Positions 1 through 6,834 of a stretch of 13,851 nucleotides of DNA are shown one piece after another. A program made the position numbers and the translations under genes. This DNA is from an uncultured Comamonadaceae bacterium (lineage in GTDB: Bacteria > Pseudomonadota > Gammaproteobacteria > Burkholderiales > Burkholderiaceae_C), in NCBI GenBank assembly GCA_937871735.1, contig CALMOI010000131.1:1-13851 (forward strand). The letters run 5' to 3'. Below the pieces are notes generated by a model that was not told the origin of the DNA, ran no database searches, and worked only from the letters and a program-made list of their open reading frames with translations. How positions within the stretch are numbered: the stretch's first letter is position 1; each line of letters opens with the position of its first letter.

Positions 1-37
1 ACTGGAGTTTGAGAATGATTTGTTGGAACGTGAGCAT
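1..37 (-). CDS. glyQ: Glycyl-tRNA synthetase alpha subunit, N-terminal 12 codons only
   Basis: Reading the minus strand from position 37 gives ATG and then MLTFQQIILKLQ before the window ends. This matches, from memory, the usual start of betaproteobacterial GlyQ, the alpha chain of the heterotetrameric glycyl-tRNA synthetase that charges tRNA-Gly in the cytoplasm. The position fits: in this group glyQ commonly follows lnt on the same strand, as here. No strong Shine-Dalgarno sequence lies just before the ATG. The frame is open upstream for 40 more codons, back to an ATG at 157-155 that directly follows the lnt stop. I chose position 37 because the family normally begins with this MLTFQQ-like segment. 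Only a dozen residues are visible, so the call rests on a short match plus gene order. Confidence 0.72.
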   Translation of the reverse strand, partial: MLTFQQIILKLQ

Positions 38-157
38 AGGTGTGTGGCAATCCAGAACTGGGGCCGCCCTGCACGAAGGCGCGGGCCGACAACTGGTGCG
101 CAGCGCGAAGTTGCGTGGATCGGTGATTTTACGGGCCACGCCGCCGCAAGGCCGCAT

Positions 158-1759
158 TCAGCGTCTGCGGCGACCCATCCACAGCACCGCACCCGGCACC
201 AGCACCGCCAGCAACCACAGCGGCAGCAGCCCCCATGCGCCCACCCAGCGGGTGTAAGGCGTGGTGCCGCTGCGGCCTTCTACCTCGCCTTCCAGCACGC
301 CGCGAGTGGCCCGCTGCAAGCTGTGCGTGACGCGCCCGTGGTGGTCAATGATGACGGTGGGGCCGGTGTTGGTGGCGCGCAGCATGGGGCGCTCCAGCTC
401 CAGCGAGCGCATCCGCGAGATTTGCAAATGCTGGTCGATGGCCGCGCCGTCGCCAAACCAGCCAATGTTGCTGACGTTGACCAGCACGGTCGGGGCCAAG
501 GCCGGATCGTCAAAGCGGGCGGCGAGTTCTTCGCCGAACAAGTCTTCGTAGCAGATGTTGGGGGCGTAACGCTGGCCTTGCCACGCCATCGAAGGCTGCA
601 CCAGCGCGCCCCGGCTGAATTCGCCGAGCGGGATGTTCATCAGCCGCACAAACCACTTGAAGCTGGGCGGCACGAACTCGCCAAAGGGCACGAGGTGGTG
701 CTTGTGATACGGGTAAGGCGCGGCCAGCCCCGGCTGCAAGCCCAACACCGAGTTGGTGTAGCCGTCTTGGAAGCTGCCCAGCGGCACGCCGATCAGCGCG
801 GCTTGGTCACCGCTGGCAAAGCGCTCGACCAGACCATCCCAATAGCCTTCGGGCAGCCGTCGCAGCAGCAAGGGCATGGCGGTTTCGGGTGCCACGACCA
901 AGCTGGCGCTGCTGCGGTGCAGCTCTTGGCCGTACCAATTGAGCGCAGTGACCACGCCTGTGCTGAGCAGAAATTTCTCGTTTTGCGGGATATTGCCTTG
1001 CAGCAGCGCCACGGTGCGCGTGCCGGTGCTGCTGGTAAAGCTGGGCCACAGCGCCTGCAAGCCCAGCGGCAGCGTGAGCGCCACCACCAGCGCCGCCAGC
1101 GCAGGCCAACGGGTGCGCAGCGCGGCCACAGCGGTACCCCAAGACGAGCCTGGCAAAGGCAGCAGCCCCGCCACCAAGCCCGACACGCCCGCCGCCACCG
1201 CGCCCAGTCCGTAGACACCCAGCCACGGCGCGTAGCCTGCGAGCCAGCTGTCGGTGTGGGCGTAGCCAATAGCGCCCCACGGAAAACCCGTCAACCAGCG
1301 CCCGCGCACCAGCTCGGCCAGCGTCCACAGCAGCGCAAATACCAGCGCGGAAATAAGCCACGCCGCCTGCGGGCGCTGCACCAGCACCCGCACAAATCCC
1401 ACGCACGCCAGCATGTAAAACAAGGCCAGCGCGCCCGCCAGCGTCAGCACGGCCAGCACCGCCAGCGGCGCAGCCAGCCCGCCATAGGTGTGCATGGAAA
1501 TGAACAACCACCAAAACGTGCCCGCCAGCCATGCCAGCGCATACACCCAACCCAGCCCTGCGGCGCGGCGCAAAGCACGGCCCACGCCCGCATCGGCAGA
1601 CTGCGCCACGCCGCGCAGCAGCCACACCAGCAGCGTCAAACTGAGCAGTTGCAACCAACCTTGGGGTTCACCATTCCACGGTGCGGCCAGCGCGGCGGCT
1701 TGCGCCCATCCGGCCAGCAGCAGCGCCACCGTGGGCACAAACGCACGCCATCGCAGCAC
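158..1759 (-). CDS. lnt: Apolipoprotein N-acyltransferase (533 aa)
   Basis: Lnt is the inner-membrane enzyme that adds the third acyl chain to the N-terminal cysteine of lipoproteins, the last maturation step before Lol sorting. About seven hydrophobic segments fill residues 7-240. A nitrilase-type periplasmic domain spans about 245-490, and a last membrane helix lies at about 506-528 before an RRRR end. The catalytic triad is visible: Glu292 in APETAMP, Lys353 in YHKHHLVPFGEF and Cys403 in NICYEDLFGEE. NIGWFGD at about 431-437 is another family motif. Length is normal for the family. The start is GTG at 1759: the ORF has no earlier ATG, GTG or TTG start, and AGGG inside the end of corC lies 9 bases before it. 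The 5-base gap after corC suggests translational coupling. Confidence 0.96.
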   Translation of the reverse strand: MLRWRAFVPTVALLLAGWAQAAALAAPWNGEPQGWLQLLSLTLLVWLLRGVAQSADAGVGRALRRAAGLGWVYALAWLAGTFWWLFISMHTYGGLAAPLAVLAVLTLAGALALFYMLACVGFVRVLVQRPQAAWLISALVFALLWTLAELVRGRWLTGFPWGAIGYAHTDSWLAGYAPWLGVYGLGAVAAGVSGLVAGLLPLPGSSWGTAVAALRTRWPALAALVVALTLPLGLQALWPSFTSSTGTRTVALLQGNIPQNEKFLLSTGVVTALNWYGQELHRSSASLVVAPETAMPLLLRRLPEGYWDGLVERFASGDQAALIGVPLGSFQDGYTNSVLGLQPGLAAPYPYHKHHLVPFGEFVPPSFKWFVRLMNIPLGEFSRGALVQPSMAWQGQRYAPNICYEDLFGEELAARFDDPALAPTVLVNVSNIGWFGDGAAIDQHLQISRMRSLELERPMLRATNTGPTVIIDHHGRVTHSLQRATRGVLEGEVEGRSGTTPYTRWVGAWGLLPLWLLAVLVPGAVLWMGRRRR

Positions 1760-1764
1760 GCGAA

Positions 1765-2640
1765 TCAGCCCTGCGCAGCCGGTGGGGTTTGCGTCGTCAC
1801 TTTGAACCAGCGCACCGCACCGCCTTTGGTGTGCAGCGTGGCAAAAGTCAACCCAGCAAGGTGATGCAGCTCGCCGCGCCGGGGCACGTGGCCCATCTCG
1901 TGCGCAACCAAGCCGCCGATGGTGTCGAAATCTTCATCAGGGTCAGCGCTGACCAAGGTCACACCAAAAGCCTCGTTCACGCGCTCAATCGGTGTGTCAC
2001 CGCGCACGCGAAAGCTGCGGTCGGCCATGCTCATGATGTCGCCTTCGTCTTCGGCGATGTCGAATTCGTCTTCGATTTCACCGACGATTTCTTCCAGCAC
2101 ATCTTCAATGGTGATCAGGCCCGCCGTGCGGCCAAACTCATCGATCACGATGGCTTGGTGGTTGCGGTTGCCCCGGAAGTCGCGCAGCAGGTCATTCAAA
2201 CCCTTGCTCTCGGGCACGAACACCGCCGGACGCAGCAGCGCCCGAATGCTCAGCCCCGGCCTGCGTTGCAGCTTGAGCAAGTCCTTGGCCATCAAGATGC
2301 CGATGATGTTTTCGGTCTCGCCTTCAAAGACGGGAAAGCGCGAGTGCCCGGCCTCAATCACTTGTTGCAGCAGCTCGTCATAGGGCGCGGCAATGTCGAT
2401 CAAGTCCATGCGGGGCGCGGCGACCATCACATCGCCAGCCGTCATGGTGGCCATGTGAATCACGCCTTCCAGCATGGCGCGGCTTTCGGCGTTGATGACG
2501 TGGTTGTCTTCGGCATCAACCAAGGTTTCGATCAGTTCCTCCGCCGAGTCAGGCCCAGGGTGAATGAACTCAGCGATTTTTTGCAGGAAGGTGCGCTTGT
2601 CTTCGCGCTCAGCAGCGCGCGCGGGATGGGGATCGGACAC
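1765..2640 (-). CDS. corC: CorC/HlyC family CBS-domain protein (291 aa)
   Basis: This is a soluble protein of the CorC/YbeX type, linked in enterobacteria to Mg2+/Co2+ efflux and ribosome-related functions. In order it has a short N-terminal helical region (about 15-65), CBS domain 1 (about 68-128), CBS domain 2 (about 133-190, with DEFGRTAGLITIEDVLEEIVGE at 167-188) and a C-terminal CorC_HlyC transporter-associated domain (about 205-285, with DFDTIGGLVAHEMGHVPRRG at 237-256). There is no DUF21 membrane domain, which separates it from the larger HlyC/YfjD proteins. The start is GTG at 2640; an in-frame TAG two codons upstream rules out any longer start. The ribosome-binding site is weak. It precedes lnt by 5 bases, the usual corC-lnt pairing. 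The precise molecular function of the family is unsettled. Confidence 0.93.
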   Translation of the reverse strand: MSDPHPARAAEREDKRTFLQKIAEFIHPGPDSAEELIETLVDAEDNHVINAESRAMLEGVIHMATMTAGDVMVAAPRMDLIDIAAPYDELLQQVIEAGHSRFPVFEGETENIIGILMAKDLLKLQRRPGLSIRALLRPAVFVPESKGLNDLLRDFRGNRNHQAIVIDEFGRTAGLITIEDVLEEIVGEIEDEFDIAEDEGDIMSMADRSFRVRGDTPIERVNEAFGVTLVSADPDEDFDTIGGLVAHEMGHVPRRGELHHLAGLTFATLHTKGGAVRWFKVTTQTPPAAQG

Positions 2641-2727
2641 AGCCTAAAAGTGCAGGACGTGCGGTAGTGATGAAGCCCTAAGGATAGCCCAAATGCATGA
2701 CCGCCTCGCTCGCGTCGCCACCCTCAT

Positions 2728-3423
2728 TCAAGGAGCAGGCGGCAGCGCATCAGATGCCGCGTCGGCCACAGGCGCTGCCCGCAAGCGTTTGAACAGGTTG
2801 CGCACCCGCTTGGCTTGCTGCTTGATGGCGTAGTTGGCTTCGGCAAACTGGCGCTCCACCATCTCGCTGACACGGGTATCAAGGGTAGCGGGCGGCAGCA
2901 TCAGGCGCGCTTCGCTTTCAGAGCCATCACGATGCACCCGCGCGCCAGCTTGGTGGGCAATGCCCAGCATGATGGTGTTTTCAGTCAGCGCGTGAATGAA
3001 CAACATGCCCACGCCTTGGTTGCGCGCATGCACCACCGCCCGATTGAACAGCAACTTGCCATAGCCACGGCCCCGCGCCGCAGCTTGCACCGACACGCCA
3101 AATTCAGCGCAAGAGGCGTATTGCCGATCCAACGCAAAGGCCAAATGCGCCATCGCAATCAGGTGCAGCCTGCGGTTGTAGATGCCAAAAATTTGATCGC
3201 GCTCGAAGTCCAGGCCATCGACATAGCGCTGAATTTGCTCGTCGTTGGCTGCGTAGCCAAAACGCAAGTAGCGGTCGTGGGGCTCTAGCCCCTGCAAATG
3301 TTGGACGATGCGCGCCCGTTCGGTGGGCGGGATGGCGCGAATCGGAACGAAATCAAGCCGACGGCGTGGCATGCGCCGCGCCGCTTTGCGCAAGGAAGAA
3401 GGGGAGGCAGGAGAGTTAACCAT
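2728..3423 (-). CDS. GNAT-family N-acetyltransferase (231 aa)
   Basis: This is a predicted acetyl-CoA-dependent N-acetyltransferase of unknown substrate. The GNAT acetyl-CoA pyrophosphate-binding motif is seen as RGRGYGKLLF (residues 117-126), preceded by the typical beta-strand stretch AEFGVSVQ. The ALTENTIMLGIAHQAGA segment (about 145-161) fits the second acetyl-CoA-contacting region. The N-terminus (about 1-22) is basic and proline/serine-rich. The C-terminus after about 185 is a charged helix (EMVERQFAEANYAIKQQAKR) with an Ala/Pro tail outside the core fold. The ATG at 3423 has only a weak ribosome-binding site; Met18 is an alternative start. It lies 87 bases before corC on the same strand and may be cotranscribed with it. 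Substrate cannot be told from sequence. Confidence 0.88.
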   Translation of the reverse strand: MVNSPASPSSLRKAARRMPRRRLDFVPIRAIPPTERARIVQHLQGLEPHDRYLRFGYAANDEQIQRYVDGLDFERDQIFGIYNRRLHLIAMAHLAFALDRQYASCAEFGVSVQAAARGRGYGKLLFNRAVVHARNQGVGMLFIHALTENTIMLGIAHQAGARVHRDGSESEARLMLPPATLDTRVSEMVERQFAEANYAIKQQAKRVRNLFKRLRAAPVADAASDALPPAP

Positions 3424-3500
3424 GCGTCGAATCTACGGGTTTTCCCTAGAGAACAGCCCCTAACCTCCACAAAATCACCTTATTTTTCGGGATTTTGCTC

Positions 3501-3516
3501 GCCCGCTGTGGCGGGC
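3501..3516 (-). terminator. Hairpin downstream of the cytochrome c gene
   Basis: A perfect 6-bp inverted repeat (GCCCGC, TGTG loop, GCGGGC) starts 20 bases past the cytochrome c stop codon. On the minus strand it is followed by GAGCAAAATCCC and not a clean U tract, so it may be a weak terminator or simply an mRNA-stabilising stem. Confidence 0.4.
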
Positions 3517-3535
3517 ACGCGACCCAGCAAGGGGC

Positions 3536-3928
3536 TTATTTCTTGTCGTTCAGCGCCAAAATCCACTGCACCAGCTTGCCTGCGTCAGCCTCGGTGATGG
3601 CGACTTTGTTGGGCGGCATGGCCAAACCGCTGACCTTGCCCTTCCAGTGACTTTCGTAAGGGTTGGAGCCTGCCAACACCGTGGCGGTGAGTTGCTTGGC
3701 TGCATCTTTTTGACCTTGGTACTTGGTGGACACGTCCTTCCAAGCGGGGCCGATGGGGGCCATGCCGTTGGCCATCTTGCCGCCTGGCTCGATGTGATGG
3801 CAAGTCATGCAACCGCTGGAACTGGCCAGCTTGAGCATGGCTGCGTCGTCGGCAGCGTGGGCGCTGCCCAAGGCCAGCAAAGCTGTGACCGCCAAACTTC
3901 CGGCACGCAACAAATGAGAGAGCTTCAT
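3536..3928 (-). CDS. Secreted class I cytochrome c, c551/c552 type (130 aa)
   Basis: This is a small periplasmic electron-carrier cytochrome. A Sec signal peptide (MKLSHLLRAGSLAVTALLAL) ends near AHA-A at residues 23-26, leaving a mature protein of about 105 residues. The single heme site is CMTCH at 40-44, with His44 as one axial ligand. The other is expected to be Met104 in GLAMPPN, the usual c551 arrangement. The reading frame stays open upstream to 4117, but the true start is ATG at 3928: AGGAGA lies 6 bases before it, and the signal peptide begins exactly there. The gene stands alone between a GNAT gene and a divergent CoA-transferase, with no oxidase or reductase beside it, so its redox partner is unknown. 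An FNR-like box upstream suggests induction at low oxygen. Confidence 0.95.
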   Translation of the reverse strand: MKLSHLLRAGSLAVTALLALGSAHAADDAAMLKLASSSGCMTCHHIEPGGKMANGMAPIGPAWKDVSTKYQGQKDAAKQLTATVLAGSNPYESHWKGKVSGLAMPPNKVAITEADAGKLVQWILALNDKK

Positions 3929-3964
3929 GATGTTTCTCCTGTAAAGCCAGTCTGTGGAATATCT

Positions 3965-4012
3965 AGGCTTCATCGTAGAAAGCGCCCGGCGTATTTGCTT
4001 GCGCCAAGTCAA
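3965..4012 (-). promoter_or_regulatory. FNR/Anr-like activated promoter of the cytochrome c gene
   Basis: On the minus strand TTGAC-TTGG-CGCAA (4012 to 3999) resembles the FNR/Anr site TTGAT-N4-ATCAA. The first half matches well, the second 3 of 5. A -10-like TACGAT lies at 3977-3972, giving a predicted transcription start near 3965. The box centre is then about 40.5 bases upstream, close to the -41.5 spacing of class II FNR-activated promoters, which do not need a -35. The leader would be about 37 bases, ending in the AGGAGA ribosome-binding site. The box and spacing are seen; the oxygen control is inferred. Confidence 0.5.
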
Positions 4013-4055
4013 GGTTACAGATTCATTGCACCAAGCTGAAGCATCATTTTTGAAG

Positions 4056-4088
4056 TTGGAACAAGTGCCATCGGCAGCACTGTTCCAA
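4056..4088. promoter_or_regulatory. 33-base imperfect dyad, possible operator
   Basis: TTGGAACA at 4056-4063 is repeated inverted as TGTTCCAA at 4081-4088, with an inner GTGC/GCAC pair offset by one base. An 8-bp perfect outer arm plus 4 bp inner in a non-coding divergent region suits a regulator site or a transcribed hairpin. No regulator gene is adjacent, so the binding protein is unknown. Confidence 0.45.
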
Positions 4089-4092
4089 TATG

Positions 4093-4118
4093 GAGCAATT
4101 TTGTTGCTCATGCGCAAC
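4093..4118. promoter_or_regulatory. Overlapping TTGC/GCAA dyads upstream of the CoA-transferase gene
   Basis: GAGCAA (4093-4098) pairs with TTGCTC (4104-4109), and GTTGC (4103-4107) pairs in turn with GCAAC (4114-4118). The central arm can pair with either side. TTGC-N6-GCAA resembles a loose LysR-type T-N11-A site. It could be an operator for the CoA-transferase gene; there is no experimental or neighbour evidence. Confidence 0.35.
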
Positions 4119-4266
4119 GGTATTTACCCTTAACTTGATGAAACTGATGGCACAAGAGCTGCGGCACACAGGCGACACCTGACGGTACTCGGATGGGTTG
4201 CTTTCCACTACCATCCCAAATCCTTCATTCCAGCCCTCTAGCCCGAACCAAGAAAGCCCTGCGCGC

Positions 4267-5562
4267 ATGTCTGCTCAACACCTGTATCAGCAAAAACGCG
4301 GCACTGCCGATGCCGCACTCAGCCAAGTTCGTGATGGCGATTTCATCGTCGTGCCCACCGCCGTCGGTGAGCCCCCCGCGCTGCTGACCGCTTTGTCCGA
4401 GCAACGCCGCAACTTCCGCGATGTGAAGGTGGGGCAAATTTTGGTGGTGCGCAAGTACGGCTTTCTCGACCCCACCACCACCGAGCACGTGCGTCACGTG
4501 GCTTACTTTTTCAGCGGCGCATCGCGTGCTGGCGGCAAAGATGGCTCGATCGACTTCATCCCCAGCTACTTTTCGGAGATGCCCAGCCTGATCGAACGCG
4601 GCCTGATGCCCGCCGACGTGGTGTTCGCGCTGGCCTCGCCGATGGACGAGCATGGCTACTTCTCGCTGGGCCTGACAGCGGACTACACGATGGCCGCCAT
4701 CGCCAAGGCGCGCGCCGTGGTGCTGGAAGTCAACCCCAACGTGCCCTACGCTTTTGGCAACTGCCACATCCACATCTCACAAGTGGCAGCGCTGGTCGAA
4801 AACGATGCGCCGGTGATGGAAGTGGGCCTGCCCACCATCGGCCCGGTGCAACAAGCCATTGGCAAGTACGTGGCCGACATGATCGACGACGGCTCCACGC
4901 TGCAAATTGGCTACGGCGGCATTCCCGACGCCGTGGTGATGCAACTGACCGACAAGCGCGATTTGGGCATCCACACCGAAATGATCGGCGACGGCATCTT
5001 GACGCTGATTGAGCAAGGCGTGGTCACCAACCGCAAGAAGAACTTCATGCCGGGCAAGAGCATTGCCACGTTTGCGCTGGGTTCGAAGAAGCTGTACCAA
5101 TTTATCCACCGCAATCCGGGCATTGAAATGCACCCGGTGGACTTCACCAACGACCCCTACACCGCTGGGCAAAACGACAAGCTCATGGCCATCAACGCCA
5201 CGCTGCAAATCGACTTGCTGGGCCAGTGCGGCTCCGAAAGCTTGGGCCACGTGCCCTACTCCGGCACCGGCGGCCAAACGGACTTTGTGCGCGCCGCCAA
5301 CCGATCCAAGGGCGGCAAAGCCTTCATCGTGCTGCCCTCGACCGCCAAGGACGACACCATCAGCCGCATCGTGCCCACGCTGACACCGGGCACGCACGTC
5401 AGCACCAGCAAGAACGACATCAACTACGTGGTCACCGAGTTCGGCGTGGCCCAGTTGCGCGGCAAGAGCGCCAAGCAACGTGCGCAAGAGCTGATCAGCA
5501 TCGCCCACCCAGCCTTCCGCGCCGAGCTGACCGAAGCCGCCCGCAAAATGGGCGTGCTGTAA
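4267..5562 (+). CDS. Acetyl-CoA hydrolase / 4-hydroxybutyrate CoA-transferase family protein (431 aa)
   Basis: This is a class I CoA-transferase that moves CoA between a short acyl-CoA and a carboxylate such as acetate through a glutamyl-CoA thioester. The N-terminal half (about 1-200) and C-terminal half (about 200-431) fit the two-lobed family fold. Glu238 in GIHTEMIGDG lies at the position expected for the catalytic glutamate. QIGYGGIPDAVV (213-224) and the C-terminal YSGTGGQTDFVRAA (331-344) are typical CoA-binding and active-site loops. Length is normal. The frame is open back to 4198, but ATG at 4267 begins the conserved part, whereas the 23-residue extension is low-complexity and unlike the family. 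The ribosome-binding site is weak (AAGAAAG). Whether it is a hydrolase or a transferase, and its acid partner, cannot be decided; the genes around it give no pathway. Confidence 0.9.
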   Translation: MSAQHLYQQKRGTADAALSQVRDGDFIVVPTAVGEPPALLTALSEQRRNFRDVKVGQILVVRKYGFLDPTTTEHVRHVAYFFSGASRAGGKDGSIDFIPSYFSEMPSLIERGLMPADVVFALASPMDEHGYFSLGLTADYTMAAIAKARAVVLEVNPNVPYAFGNCHIHISQVAALVENDAPVMEVGLPTIGPVQQAIGKYVADMIDDGSTLQIGYGGIPDAVVMQLTDKRDLGIHTEMIGDGILTLIEQGVVTNRKKNFMPGKSIATFALGSKKLYQFIHRNPGIEMHPVDFTNDPYTAGQNDKLMAINATLQIDLLGQCGSESLGHVPYSGTGGQTDFVRAANRSKGGKAFIVLPSTAKDDTISRIVPTLTPGTHVSTSKNDINYVVTEFGVAQLRGKSAKQRAQELISIAHPAFRAELTEAARKMGVL

Positions 5563-5570
5563 GCTGGGCA

Positions 5571-5604
5571 AGGGTTGTCCCGCTCGGGGGCAACCCTCTG
5601 GTTG
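5571..5604 (+). terminator. Three-arm alternative hairpin after the CoA-transferase gene
   Basis: AGGGTTG (5571-5577) pairs with CAACCCT (5591-5597), enclosing a smaller CCC/GGG stem, 8 bases after the CoA-transferase stop. The second arm can instead pair with GGTTG (5600-5604) across a CTCT loop. The first hairpin could terminate transcription but has no U tract. The arms are mutually exclusive and lie in the leader of the next gene. Confidence 0.4.
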
Positions 5605-5661
5605 TCAAGTAAGTAAAAAGTCATCATGAAACCATTGCAATGCAATGCAATGGAGACAACG

Positions 5662-6777
5662 ATGGCAACAAAAACATGGTGGCAATGGTTGATGCTCGGC
5701 GCGTGCTGCGCTGGCGGCAGTTGGGCTCAGGCGCAAGAAGCGTGGGTGGTGGGGCAGTCAGCGCCATTGAGCGGCTCGAATGCCACATTCGGCCGCGACA
5801 TCCGAGACGGCGCGTTGGCCTATTTCAAATCCATCAATGCCAAAGGCGGCATTGCAGGTAAGCCGGTCGAACTGGTCACATTAGACGATGCCAATGACCG
5901 CAAAACCGCCGCAGCCAACACCACCAAACTACTGGGAAGTCACAGCGCGATAGCCCTGTTCGGCTACGCCTCGGCCACGCTGAGCCTGGACGCTATGCCC
6001 TTGGCCAACTCGGCTGGAGTGCTGTTTTTCGCGCCCTTCTCTGGTGCGCAGCAGGTGCGGCAAGCGCCCGCTGTGGTCTACACCCTGCGCGCTTCTTATG
6101 CCGACGAGCTGGAGAAAATGCTCACCATGTGGACAGGCATGGGAGCACGCCAAATCGCCGTGGTGCATTACGACGATGAAGTCGGTCAACAAAACTACAC
6201 GGCGGTCAACGACTACCTCAAGCGCCAGGGTAAAACTGCGTTCTCTTTCCCACTCAAGCGCAATGCCAGTGTCGAGGCCAGCCAAATCACCCAACTGCTG
6301 GCGTCGAAGCCTGACGTCATCATCAACACCGTGCTCTCAGGCCCGGCTGCGGAGATCTCGCGCCAAATTGCGGCGCGCGGTAACCATGTGCCTATGTCCA
6401 GCCTGTCATTCGTGGGGGCGCAGCAGTACATTCAAGCAGCGGGCGAAGCGGCGGCGGGCGTGTCGATCAGCCAAGTCACACCCAGCCCCAGCTCGCGCCT
6501 GCCGGTGGTGACCGAATGCGCCAAGGCCATGCAGGACGCAGGATTCACCCAAGTCATGAACAGCACGCAGCTTGAAGCATGCATCGGCGCCAAGGTGCTG
6601 GCCGAAGCCATGCGTCGCAGCAAAAAACCCGGCGACGCACACGCCTTGCTCAGCGCCATGCAGACCTTGGGGCGCTATGACACTGGCGGTTTTGTGGTGA
6701 CCTACGGCCCCGGTCAAAATCACGGCAGCAAGTATGTGGAGTTAGGCATGGTCACCCGCGACGGCAAGCTGCGCTAG
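5662..6777 (+). CDS. ABC transporter substrate-binding protein, Leu/Ile/Val-type (371 aa)
   Basis: This is a periplasmic ligand receptor of the branched-chain amino acid type (Peripla_BP_6 fold), which delivers small carboxylates or amino acids to an ABC importer. A signal peptide (MATKTWWQWLMLGACCAGGS) ends near AQA-QEA. The mature protein opens with VVGQSAPLSGSNATFG and continues DIRDGALAYFKSINAKGGI, the family's N-terminal lobe signature. The hinge and second lobe follow (IAVVHYDDEVGQQN, then KPDVIINTVLSG). ATG at 5662 was chosen because GGAG lies 6 bases upstream and the signal peptide begins there; the frame also has ATGs at 5626 and 5650. No permease or ATPase gene lies beside it, so it is an orphan, as is common in this bacterial group. 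It is 99 bases after the CoA-transferase. Ligand unknown. Confidence 0.9.
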   Translation: MATKTWWQWLMLGACCAGGSWAQAQEAWVVGQSAPLSGSNATFGRDIRDGALAYFKSINAKGGIAGKPVELVTLDDANDRKTAAANTTKLLGSHSAIALFGYASATLSLDAMPLANSAGVLFFAPFSGAQQVRQAPAVVYTLRASYADELEKMLTMWTGMGARQIAVVHYDDEVGQQNYTAVNDYLKRQGKTAFSFPLKRNASVEASQITQLLASKPDVIINTVLSGPAAEISRQIAARGNHVPMSSLSFVGAQQYIQAAGEAAAGVSISQVTPSPSSRLPVVTECAKAMQDAGFTQVMNSTQLEACIGAKVLAEAMRRSKKPGDAHALLSAMQTLGRYDTGGFVVTYGPGQNHGSKYVELGMVTRDGKLR

Positions 6778-6803
6778 CCGCACCCCGCGCAGGCCCTGTG
6801 CCT

Positions 6804-6834
6804 GCCCCGCCAACAGCGCGAAAGGCGGGCTTTT
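6804..6834 (+). terminator. Intrinsic terminator of the substrate-binding protein gene, overlapping the next start
   Basis: CCCGCC (6806-6811) pairs with GGCGGG (6824-6829) across a 12-base loop, followed by C and TTTT, 29 bases past the stop of the substrate-binding gene. The downstream arm contains the AAAGG ribosome-binding site region and the U tract runs into the TTG start at 6833, so termination and initiation signals overlap. Confidence 0.6.

Larger units (their letters stand above)
3929..4266. other. Divergent intergenic region, 338 bases
   Basis: This AT-richer stretch separates the leftward cytochrome c gene from the rightward CoA-transferase gene and must hold both promoters. It contains the FNR-like box and -10 listed separately, a 33-base dyad (4056-4088) and a cluster of TTGC/GCAA dyads (4093-4118). 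I see no convincing -35/-10 pair for the rightward gene: TATTTA at 4121-4126 is a possible -10 but lacks a good -35. Open frames here have no family features and I do not call a gene. Confidence 0.7.

Noticed and set aside
20..1864. A 614-codon open frame on the plus strand opposite lnt
   Set aside because: It is fully antisense to lnt, which has a complete catalytic triad and normal length. The plus-strand product is a low-complexity Arg/Gln/His/Ala-rich string with no domain, as expected from the complement of GC-rich coding DNA.
1681..2667. A 328-codon open frame on the plus strand opposite corC and the start of lnt
   Set aside because: It is antisense to well-supported CBS-domain and lnt coding sequence and shows no signal, ribosome-binding site or recognisable fold.
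3929..4117. N-terminal extension of the cytochrome c gene
   Set aside because: A textbook signal peptide and AGGAGA site define the start at 3928. The extension would bury the signal peptide and overlaps the FNR-like box.
4044..4268. A 74-codon minus-strand frame in the divergent intergenic region
   Set aside because: There is no ribosome-binding site, composition is unlike the neighbouring genes, and it crosses the dyads and the start of the CoA-transferase gene.
5636..5650. Three tandem TGCAA units as a possible repeat array or iteron
   Set aside because: There are only three 5-base copies next to a start codon, with no further copies seen nearby; too short for an iteron set or CRISPR.
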